This document shows, piece by piece, positions 9,065 to 14,684 of a stretch of DNA of 15,739 bases (its first letter is position 1; every line of letters begins with the position of its first letter). The DNA is from Methanobacterium sp. Its GTDB lineage: Archaea; Methanobacteriota; Methanobacteria; Methanobacteriales; Methanobacteriaceae. The notes beneath the pieces are model-generated. The model did not search any database. It was not told the DNA's origin and worked only from the letters and a program-made list of their open reading frames with translations. Both the position numbers and the translations under genes were made by a program. The stretch covers positions 1 to 15,739 of the forward strand of contig JACWMK010000050.1 in assembly GCA_015661405.1 (NCBI GenBank). The letters run 5' to 3'.

Positions 9065-9155
9065 ACAAACTAAATGTTAATGTGAATTTTAAGCGCATAT
9101 ACAAGAATCACATTAGTGCAAATATTCACATACTTATAAGCATCAATGTGAATTT
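9048..9155. promoter_or_regulatory. Cluster of AATGTGAA-like motifs at the glycan operon start
   Basis: Five copies of an AATGTGAAT-like word lie within ~108 bp. Three are direct (from 9048, 9079 and 9145) and two inverted (TCACATTA at 9108-9115 and ATTCACAT at 9124-9131). They surround two minus-strand TATA-like words, TTGTATATG (about 9096-9104) and CTTATAAGTA (about 9131-9140), where the promoter of the leftward operon is expected. The repetition is visible in the sequence; that it is an operator array for a regulator of surface-glycan expression is inference. Confidence 0.4.
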
Positions 9156-9159
9156 CCGA

Positions 9160-9540
9160 TTTTCTTAAATCATACTATAATAAATTATAGATAATTGATA
9201 TTATTTATTAATCTAGCTCAAAATCAATATTTACTTATTTAAACATCTAATTTTTTTTTATTCAATAAATTATATTATAAAATCTTCTTTAATCATAATT
9301 AAATTTAAAATAAACGTTTTTTTTAAGAATTTTTTTTAAAAAATATTTATATAAATTCATTATACATAAATAATATTACTTTTTTTTAGTAAAAGATATA
9401 AATCTATATTCAAAAGTCCAAATTAAAGATTTTTAAACACTTTTTTTATTAATAAAAATTTAATTAATGGATTTTTGACTTATAGATATAAAAAAAAATG
9501 AATTACTGTATCAGCATCAATTAATAATACTTTCAAACTT
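9160..9540. other. AT-rich spacer, no gene seen
   Basis: Long A and T runs, for example near 9245-9260 and 9316-9345. No open frame comes with a ribosome-binding site, and there is no tRNA-like fold or clear repeat. The poly-T runs could end transcripts, but nothing specific can be assigned. Confidence 0.5.
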
Positions 9541-9541
9541 T

Positions 9542-9694
9542 CTATTAAATAGGTTGTAAAGTTAATGAGTATTTGGGCAGGTATCTAAAGTTTTTTAATC
9601 ACAATCTTCCTTCTTTGCTTAAATAGGAGATTATCTGAGCAAAATTTGGCTAAAATATTCCCAATCATCATTAACTTTACTAACCCTATTAAAT
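9542..9694. mobile_element. MITE-like non-coding element with inverted ends and a 9-bp direct repeat
   Basis: The ends at 9551-9577 and 9659-9685 are inverted repeats of each other: left GGTT-GTAAAGTTAATGA-gt-ATTTGGG, right (reverse complement) GGTTaGTAAAGTTAATGA-tg-ATTGGG. They include a perfect 13-bp core (9556-9568 against 9668-9680). The direct repeat CTATTAAAT flanks the element exactly (9542-9550 and 9686-9694), as a target-site duplication would. The 135-bp interior has no open reading frame but contains a smaller TTTGCT/AGCAAA inversion (9614-9619 and 9638-9643). Size, ends and flanks fit a miniature inverted-repeat transposable element moved by a transposase encoded elsewhere. No parent insertion sequence is present in the window, and I cannot name the family. 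Confidence 0.6.
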
Positions 9695-9710
9695 GTGTTA
9701 AAGATCTGCT

Positions 9711-9831
9711 GATGTTAAAATGTTAAAGCGAATAGATGATTCTATGCTTAATATGAAAAAAGTAAAGCGTTAAAGAAAGGATCGATAAAAAAAGGAATCG
9801 TACATAAGTTCTTTCTGATTGATGTATAAAT
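9711..9831. repeat. Duplicated intergenic block, copy A
   Basis: Closely matches copy B at 10247-10364. Over the first ~80 bases I count about 11 differences plus a one-base gap, and similarity continues more loosely to the shared word ATTGATGTA. Both copies contain a 17-codon frame from ATG to TAA (here 9720-9773, MLKRIDDSMLNMKKVKR). Both are followed by a long inverted repeat, here ATGTATAAAT (9822-9831) with ATTTATACAT (9881-9890) around TTGAAAAT/ATTTTCAA. The block ends ~120 nt before the zinc-ribbon gene and lies upstream of its TATA box. Function is unknown: it could be a shared upstream control region, the remnant of a duplicated gene, or a second small mobile element. Confidence 0.6.
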
Positions 9832-9903
9832 GGAATTTGAAAATAGAATTTTGAAATAATAAATTTTCAAGTGCCAGATAATTTATACATTATAAGAAAA
9901 CGG

Positions 9904-9941
9904 CTTTATAAGACTATATTGGGACTTTAATGTCAGGGGTG
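9904..9941 (+). promoter_or_regulatory. TATA box and Shine-Dalgarno of the zinc-ribbon microprotein
   Basis: CTTTATAAG (9904-9912) is a good archaeal TATA box preceded by an A-rich, BRE-like stretch. AGGGGTG (9935-9941) is a Shine-Dalgarno seven nt before the ATG at 9949. The spacing predicts a short leader. Together these decide that the small frame is a gene. Confidence 0.55.
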
Positions 9942-9948
9942 TAAAACA

Positions 9949-10086
9949 ATGAACGATTGTGATGTATGTGGTGATTATTGCTATCCAAAGCAGTATAATT
10001 GGGAAGGTAAAATACTATGTCTAGATTGCTTCCTATGGTATGCAAATAGATACATGACGGATGAATCACTACCCGTTGGAGAATAA
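9949..10086 (+). CDS. 45-aa zinc-ribbon-like microprotein
   Basis: A short gene easily missed by length cut-offs. It encodes a 45-aa protein with CDVC at residues 4-7, another Cys at 11, and CLDC at residues 24-27. Two C-x2-C knuckles 16 residues apart are the layout of a zinc ribbon, the fifth cysteine being extra. Around them are aromatic residues (YCYPKQYNW, FLWYANRY) and a short acidic tail. The gene has its own TATA box and a Shine-Dalgarno AGGGGTG, and its base composition is markedly less AT-rich than the DNA on either side, which supports real coding. Zinc-ribbon microproteins in archaea often act as nucleic-acid- or protein-binding accessory factors, but no specific function can be assigned. 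Its upstream region shares a duplicated block with that of the PAS gene that follows. Confidence 0.7.
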   Translation: MNDCDVCGDYCYPKQYNWEGKILCLDCFLWYANRYMTDESLPVGE

Positions 10087-10246
10087 AAAAAAATATTTAA
10101 TAAATTTTATTTGATTATATTTCTAATTATGATTTTTCTTTAAATATATTTTTGTTATATTGATAAAATTAGTAATTTAAATACAGGTTCTGATAATAAA
10201 TTTCTAAATTTATAATTTGATTTAAATTTATTTCTTAAGTCAACTC
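10087..10246. other. AT-rich spacer with T-tracts
   Basis: A stretch with no gene between the microprotein and repeat copy B; together with copy B and its hairpin the gene-free interval runs to 10466. T-tracts such as TTTTTCTTT near 10133-10141 and ATTTTTG near 10150 could terminate the microprotein transcript. Nothing else is supported. Confidence 0.4.
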
Positions 10247-10364
10247 AGATGTTTAAAATGTTAAAGCAGATTGATGATTATATGCTTAATATAAAAAGAG
10301 TAAACTGTTAAATAGAGGATAGATAAAGGAAGAATGGACTGAATAGTTCTGAATTGATGTAAAT
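10247..10364. repeat. Duplicated intergenic block, copy B
   Basis: Partner of copy A (9711-9831). It carries the same 17-codon frame (10258-10311, MLKQIDDYMLNIKRVNC) ending at the equivalent TAA. It is followed by its own inverted repeat with a different sequence: TGTAAATATTAAT (10358-10370) with ATTAATTTACA (10414-10424). It starts about 220 nt upstream of the PAS gene, a distance close to that of copy A from the microprotein gene (about 240 nt). The hairpin arms differ in sequence between copies while pairing is kept, which hints that structure matters. Confidence 0.6.
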
Positions 10365-10429
10365 ATTAATAATGAGTTATTATATTGAAAATTCAGAATT
10401 TCTATAAATTGACATTAATTTACAATTTG

Positions 10430-10466
10430 TACATTTAAAAAAAAAATTCAGAGTTGTTATTAAAAC
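10430..10466 (+). promoter_or_regulatory. Possible promoter of the PAS/kinase-like gene
   Basis: ACATTTAAAAAAAA (about 10431-10444) is a TATA-like word roughly 28 nt before the ATG at 10467. No Shine-Dalgarno is visible in between. That spacing would put the transcript start at or next to the ATG, giving a leaderless mRNA. This is inference from position only. Confidence 0.3.
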
Positions 10467-11519
10467 ATGATTAATAATATAAACGAAATTAAATTTGATA
10501 ATAACATCCTATTAGAACAACAACTACTGGAAATTTTACTAAATGCAGTTCCATGTGGAGTTATTATTTTGAATAGATTTGATTTATGTAAACTTTTTGT
10601 TAACAAGGAATTATTGAAAATCTTCAAGAATATTAAATTAGATAAGTCCGGGAAGAGGTTAAATAAGGTGAAAATAGAGGATATTCACAGTCTTAACTTA
10701 TATAAAGCCAATGGTGAGAAATTAGCGTATGAATATTTTCCTCCGATAAGATCTTTTAATGGGGAAAACATTAAAGATTTGGAACTTATTACCAAAAATA
10801 CAAAAAATCATGAAGAAAAAGTAGTTTTAGTTAATTCTTCACCTGTTTATAGTAAATCAGGGGATATCTTGGCTTCATTCACATCAATTTTAGATATAAC
10901 GAAATATAAGAAAACAGAAAAAGATTTAATAAAATTAATTAAGGGAAAACGAGTAATTTCTCAAGAGTTTAATAATAGACTTTTAACAATATTATATACA
11001 ACAATTAATCTTTTACAAATTGATGAAGAAATAGACAGAACTAAAAATGAAACCCAAAATAAAATGAATAAGATTATTATTCAATATATCCATGAAAAAC
11101 TATCAAGTTATGAAAATGTAGAATATGTAGATTTCAGAGATTATTTAGAAATTTTATACTCAAAATTTTATCATATAAATAATAAATTCAATGAATTAGA
11201 GTTTGAAGGCTCAGCTCCTATGACTTTAGATATTTTAATGCTCTGTGGCCTTGTTGTAAATGATATAATAGCTTATCGATTAAGTTCAGTGGAACAAGAG
11301 AAAATTAGACTTTATATTAAATTTAATTCTCATAAAGGTAAAATAACCATCCAGATAATTGATAATGGACCTAAAATGGTTATTTTGGCTGAATATGAGA
11401 ATAATACACCTTTAAAATTAACTTATGAATTATTAGAACAGATTAGTGGTTTTATAAAGATTGAGACAAATGAACTTCGGACATGTTTTCATGTTGAAGT
11501 TCTTTATCTAGAATTTTAG
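10467..11519 (+). CDS. PAS-domain histidine-kinase-like protein with degenerate catalytic motifs
   Basis: A 350-aa cytoplasmic protein without membrane segments. Residues ~19-150 form a PAS domain ending in the classic PAC tail ILDITKYKKTEKDL. A HisKA_2-type dimerisation helix follows, and then an HATPase_c-like domain to the C-terminus. In HisKA_2 kinases the H-box reads E-I-H-H-R; here it is EFNNR (167-171), so the phospho-acceptor His is Asn. The N-box, normally NELxxN, is NDIIAY (265-270), losing the Mg-binding Asn. The G1 DNG (299-301) survives. The fold is kept but autophosphorylation looks impossible, so it may be a ligand-sensing pseudokinase or a decaying gene. It probably acts through partner binding. 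Its last ~22 codons overlap the 3' end of the convergent RHH gene by 68 nt. Confidence 0.8.
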   Translation: MINNINEIKFDNNILLEQQLLEILLNAVPCGVIILNRFDLCKLFVNKELLKIFKNIKLDKSGKRLNKVKIEDIHSLNLYKANGEKLAYEYFPPIRSFNGENIKDLELITKNTKNHEEKVVLVNSSPVYSKSGDILASFTSILDITKYKKTEKDLIKLIKGKRVISQEFNNRLLTILYTTINLLQIDEEIDRTKNETQNKMNKIIIQYIHEKLSSYENVEYVDFRDYLEILYSKFYHINNKFNELEFEGSAPMTLDILMLCGLVVNDIIAYRLSSVEQEKIRLYIKFNSHKGKITIQIIDNGPKMVILAEYENNTPLKLTYELLEQISGFIKIETNELRTCFHVEVLYLEF

Positions 11520-12015
11520 ATTTATTGTAAGCGTATATTAATGAATTTTCACTGGATGTAATATCGTATTCTTCTCCGGTTAATTCTTTAAGTGCTGCAC
11601 CAGTAATTGCTTTTATTGGGCAGTTTAAGAAAATTGAATCATTTTCACGGGTTATTAAATATGGAATATATGAATCAAATGGATTTTCTTTTTTTATTAT
11701 GATTTTATTATTATTCATTTCATATCTTATATTTTCAGCATACTTTAAGTTCTTGAAATGATCTACAATGCTTTCTAACATTAACTGTGGATCATCTGAA
11801 TCAAAATTAATGTTCTCTTTGAACTTATTCCAGAGATAATTACGAGTTTCTATAGGAATATTCTCAAATTTTCTAGTTTGTTGATTAATCCATAGTTCAA
11901 TGGCTTCTAATATTGCTTTACCGTACCAACCTCTTCTGAATGAGAATTTTAAAGCAGCTTTCTGGCGAAAATCTAGATCTATATTTTTGGGAATAGATAT
12001 TGTTACTCTATTCAT
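11452..12015 (-). CDS. Ribbon-helix-helix (CopG/Arc-like) transcriptional regulator with unknown C-terminal domain
   Basis: The N-terminus (MNRVTISIPKNIDLDFRQKA, then AILEAIELWINQ) is a ribbon-helix-helix DNA-binding domain: a short beta strand with alternating polar residues followed by two helices. About 140 further residues follow, including IFLNCPIKAITGAALKELTG, which faintly recalls V4R-type ligand-binding domains; that is a weak guess. I take ATG 12015 as start because the beta strand should lie at the extreme N-terminus. The frame extends to TTG 12057, adding 14 residues beside a run of seven G, and neither start has a Shine-Dalgarno. The gene faces away from the sugar module at 12289 and has operator-like repeats over its own promoter, suggesting autoregulation and possibly control of the divergent genes. 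Its last ~22 codons are antisense to the PAS gene. Confidence 0.75.
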   Translation of the reverse strand: MNRVTISIPKNIDLDFRQKAALKFSFRRGWYGKAILEAIELWINQQTRKFENIPIETRNYLWNKFKENINFDSDDPQLMLESIVDHFKNLKYAENIRYEMNNNKIIIKKENPFDSYIPYLITRENDSIFLNCPIKAITGAALKELTGEEYDITSSENSLIYAYNKSKILDKELQHENMSEVHLSQSL

Positions 12016-12094
12016 TTTATTTTTAGATAATGTTTTAATAATAGCACGCCCCCCCAATAATTTAAAATTTTTTTTAATATTTTTGTTATGATGT

Positions 12095-12131
12095 AATGAG
12101 TATTTAAATATTATTTACTCATTTTACTCAT
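12095..12131 (-). promoter_or_regulatory. TATA box framed by TTTACTCAT repeats, likely RHH operator
   Basis: TTTACTCAT occurs twice in exact tandem (12114-12122 and 12123-12131). The inverted half-site AATGAGTA lies at 12095-12102. Between and overlapping them is TATTTAAATATT (12101-12112), an AT-rich TATA-like box suitably placed for the RHH gene. RHH dimers bind short direct or inverted repeats and commonly repress their own promoters, so this is the expected operator. Binding itself is inferred. Confidence 0.55.
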
Positions 12132-12288
12132 GTCAATCATAATTTTTAGTCATACTAAATTATATAATGATCGATTTTCATCTAACATTTTATGTGATAA
12201 AGTGAATCTATGTTAAAGTACTACCTTTTTGTGAAATAAAATACTAGAATTAAACAATTAATTTATAATTTGAATAAAGGTTTTAAGA

Positions 12289-12728
12289 ATGAATAAAGCA
12301 GCGCAAATATCGAAATGTAAACTTATCGACCTTCCTAAAGTCAATAATGTAAAGGGAAATCTGACATTCATTGAGGAGAATGAACATGTACCATTCCCGA
12401 TTAAAAGAGTGTATTATCTTTACGATGTTCCAGGTGGGGAAAGTAGAGGAGGTCATGCACATAAATCTTTAGAACAGTTTATTATAGCTGCTAATGGAAG
12501 TTTTGATTTATATTAGATGATGGCTATAATAAGGAGAGTTATCATTTGAATAGATCTTATTATGGTCTTTACATACCTAAAATGATTTGGCGTGTACTGG
12601 ACAATTTTTCTTCAGGATCGGTATGCTTAGTTTTAGCTTCTGAATTCTTTTGCGAAGATGATTACATAAGAAAAAAAAGTATTTTTAGACAACTTAATGA
12701 AAATCAAAATACTTTGGCTATAGAATAA
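12289..12728 (+). pseudogene. Frameshifted WxcM/FdtA-type dTDP-sugar 3,4-ketoisomerase
   Basis: The two halves together match a WxcM-like cupin of the FdtA/QdtA family, which isomerises dTDP-4-keto-6-deoxyglucose to the 3-keto sugar before transamination. The first half (12289-12510) has GNLTFIEENEHVPFPIKRVY, YLYDVPGGESRGGHAHKSLE with the conserved active-site His pair, and FIIAANGSFDL. It then hits TAG (12514-12516). The second half continues in another frame from 12513 with LDDGYNKESYHLNRSYYGLY, then IPKMIWRVLDNFSSG. Restoring one base between 12510 and 12513 (GAT TTA nTA TTA GAT GAT) gives the family's FDLVLDDG, so a single-base deletion explains the break. The last ~15 residues diverge from the usual ending. 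An AAGG lies 8 nt before the ATG. It heads the rightward sugar module. A sequencing error is possible. Confidence 0.85.
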
Positions 12729-12747
12729 TATAAAATATGGGATTAAT

Positions 12748-13407
12748 ATGACTAAATATTTGATTATAGTAGGTATTGGTGAATTTGCAGAGATTGCATA
12801 TGAACACTTCACAAAAGACTCACCATATCAAGTGGTAGCTTTCAGTGTAGACAGAGAATATATCAAAAATGATAAGTTCTTGGAATTACCAGTTGTTTCA
12901 TTTGAAGAATTAGAAAACTTTTATCCACCACATTCACATTATATTTATGTGGCCGTAACCTACACTGAATTAAATCAATTACGGGAACAGCTCTGCAAGG
13001 ATTCTAAACTAAAAGGTTATAAATTAGCAACTTATATTAGTTCAAATGCCTTTATTTCTCACGATATTAAAATAGGAGAGAATTGTTTTATTTTTGAAAA
13101 TAATAATATTCAATATTCTGTTAAAATTGGAAATAATATTATAATATGGAGTGGTTGCTATATCGGAGATCATACTGAAGTAAAAGATAATTGTTTCATC
13201 GCTTCCCATGCTACAGTGGCTTGTCATTCAGAATTAGGAAAAAACTGTTTTATAGGTCTAAATAGTACAATTATTGATCACATTAAAATATCAGACTATA
13301 ATATTATAGGTGCGGGTGCAGTGGTGGTGAATAGTACTGAAAAAGGAAAAGTTTACGCGGGAAATCCTGCTAAAACTATTGAAGAAAACAGTTTAGGAGT
13401 TTTTTAA
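12748..13407 (+). CDS. PglD/NeuD-type sugar O-/N-acyltransferase (left-handed beta-helix)
   Basis: A 219-aa acyltransferase that would transfer an acetyl or similar group from a CoA donor to an amino or hydroxyl group of a nucleotide sugar in the cytoplasm. Residues 1-75 form a PglD_N Rossmann-like domain (YLIIVGIGEFAEIA). Residues ~95-205 are hexapeptide repeats of the left-handed beta-helix (IGENCFI, IGNNIII, LGKNCFIGLNSTI). The end AGAVVVN...KVYAGNPAKTI is typical. His142 in IGDHTEV is the best match to the catalytic His of PglD-like enzymes. GGGATT just before the ATG may serve as Shine-Dalgarno. It follows the broken FdtA-type isomerase by 19 nt, so it is the likely FdtC-like step of a 3-acylamido-3,6-dideoxyhexose pathway, though NeuD-type O-acetylation is also possible. 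Confidence 0.88.
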   Translation: MTKYLIIVGIGEFAEIAYEHFTKDSPYQVVAFSVDREYIKNDKFLELPVVSFEELENFYPPHSHYIYVAVTYTELNQLREQLCKDSKLKGYKLATYISSNAFISHDIKIGENCFIFENNNIQYSVKIGNNIIIWSGCYIGDHTEVKDNCFIASHATVACHSELGKNCFIGLNSTIIDHIKISDYNIIGAGAVVVNSTEKGKVYAGNPAKTIEENSLGVF

Positions 13408-13436
13408 ATTTAAAATTTCATTTAAAAAATTTAATT

Positions 13437-13450
13437 TTTTTATAAAAAGA
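13437..13450 (+). promoter_or_regulatory. TATA-like box ahead of the FemAB/GNAT gene
   Basis: TTTATAAAAA at 13439-13448 lies ~40 nt before the ATG at 13488, in an 80-nt gap that also contains T-tracts able to end the upstream transcript. The downstream genes may therefore have a separate promoter. Confidence 0.35.
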
Positions 13451-13487
13451 TTTAATCCAAAACAAATGATTTAGTTAGTGAATAATA

Positions 13488-14426
13488 ATGATGGAAATAA
13501 AAAAATTCATACCAGAAGAAGACAAAGAATTATGGGATAACTTTGTATTACAGTCTAAGAACGGGTTATTTTTGTTTTTAAGAGATTATATGGAGTATCA
13601 TTCAGATAGATTCGAAGATTATTCATTGATATTTTATTGGAAAAATAAACCAATTGGTTTAATGCCAGCTAACATTAACATTAATGATTTAGCTAGTCAT
13701 AATGGCTTAACCTTTGGAGGAATCATCACCAACAAAAAAATGAAAATGTCTATAATGTTACAGATATTCGATTCTTTAAAGGAATATCTTAAGCCAAAAG
13801 GTATAAATAAATTGTTATACAAGCCTATACCCCATATTTACCATAGATATCCATCTGAAGAGGATTTATATGCTCTATATATAAATAATGCTGGATTAAT
13901 TAAAAGAGAAGTTTCATCAACCATTATAATTGCTGATAAAATACCGTTTAATAGAAATCGAAAGCGGAACACAAAAATAGCTAAGAAAAACGGTTTGATA
14001 ATCAAAAGAAGTTACGATTTTGATACTTTTATGAATTTAAAAAAAAAACAGTTGTCAAAAACTCATGGAGTTAATCCAACCCATACTGGTAAAGAAATGG
14101 AATACTTAGGAAATAAATTTACGGATAATATAAAACTATTTGCAGCTGAAAGAGATGGAGAAATGATTGATGGGGTTATAATTTATGAAAGTAAGAATGT
14201 AGCTCACGCCCAATATCAAGGAGCTACTGATCTGGGCTTAGAATTAAGAGCACCGGATTTAATATTAGAAAAACTAATTAATGAATATTATAGAGACAAA
14301 AAATATTTTGATTTAGGAATATCTACAGAAGATAATGGTAATTATTTAAATGAAGGCTTAATTTCATTTAAAGAGAGATTTGGAGCTAGAGCAGTTGTTC
14401 ATGACGCTTATGAGTTGAATTTATGA
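13488..14426 (+). CDS. FemAB/GNAT-like acyltransferase
   Basis: A 312-aa protein with the tandem GNAT-lobe layout of FemAB-like acyltransferases found in O-antigen and capsule clusters. The N-terminal lobe has NGLFLFLRDYMEYHSDRFED (25-44) and LTFGGIITNKKM. The C-terminal lobe has LFAAERDGEMIDGVIIYES, HAQYQGATDLGLELRAPD (about 243-260), FDLGISTEDNG, then LNEGLISFKERFGA near the end. Such proteins usually transfer an acyl or aminoacyl group to an amino sugar or surface polymer; the exact substrate is not readable. Two adjacent ATGs (13488 and 13491) are equally good starts, and the Shine-Dalgarno is weak. It lies in the sugar module between the PglD-type acyltransferase and the broken aminotransferase, so an amino-sugar substrate is a reasonable inference. 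Confidence 0.78.
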   Translation: MMEIKKFIPEEDKELWDNFVLQSKNGLFLFLRDYMEYHSDRFEDYSLIFYWKNKPIGLMPANININDLASHNGLTFGGIITNKKMKMSIMLQIFDSLKEYLKPKGINKLLYKPIPHIYHRYPSEEDLYALYINNAGLIKREVSSTIIIADKIPFNRNRKRNTKIAKKNGLIIKRSYDFDTFMNLKKKQLSKTHGVNPTHTGKEMEYLGNKFTDNIKLFAAERDGEMIDGVIIYESKNVAHAQYQGATDLGLELRAPDLILEKLINEYYRDKKYFDLGISTEDNGNYLNEGLISFKERFGARAVVHDAYELNL

Positions 14427-14468
14427 TTTAGATTTAGTATTAAAAATAATAAAAAATTTGGTTTTACG

Positions 14469-14684
14469 ATGATTCGGTATAATTTACAAAATGAATACTC
14501 ATCCCACATGGGAGCCTTGTTACAAAAAATTTTGCAATCAGGATTTTATATATTAAGAGATGAAGTTCATAAATTAAAGATTTTTTTTTATTATAATAGG
14601 ATCTATTCATGTTCTGATGCTCTTTTTAATGAAATTCTGATGAAATTAATTATAATGGGAGATGATTTAAATGCCATTAGTTAG
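14469..14684 (+). pseudogene. N-terminal remnant of a DegT/DnrJ/EryC1 sugar aminotransferase
   Basis: A 71-codon frame that lines up with the first ~70 residues of DegT/DnrJ/EryC1/StrS PLP-dependent sugar aminotransferases. MIRYNLQNEY matches the family opening (I-P-F-N-D-L-x-x-Q-Y), ILQSGFYILRDEVHKL matches VLDSGWFILGEEVKKF, and SDALFNEILMKLIIMGDD matches GTDALFLALKALGIGPGDE. The GVGSG stretch before SDAL is missing. The remaining ~300 residues, including the PLP lysine, are absent, and the frame ends inside the next gene. The next gene's Shine-Dalgarno falls exactly where the match ends. No ribosome-binding site is seen. This is the missing FdtB/QdtB-like step between the isomerase and the acyltransferase, now inactivated. 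The assignment rests on my memory of the family pattern. Confidence 0.6.

Noticed and set aside
9720..10311. Two 17-codon frames (9720-9773 and 10258-10311) as genuine peptide genes
   Set aside because: No Shine-Dalgarno before either, and most base changes between the copies alter the amino acid, so coding selection is not shown. The opposite strand is also open over the same block. Kept only as part of the repeat.
9160..10460. Possible CRISPR array, tRNA or replication origin in the long intergenic region
   Set aside because: The repeats present are two diverged blocks and one inverted-repeat element, with no regular repeat-spacer pattern, no cloverleaf, and no origin recognition boxes or Cdc6 gene nearby.
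13042..13227. Minus-strand 61-codon frame inside the acyltransferase gene
   Set aside because: Antisense shadow of the hexapeptide-repeat coding sequence, with no signals of its own.
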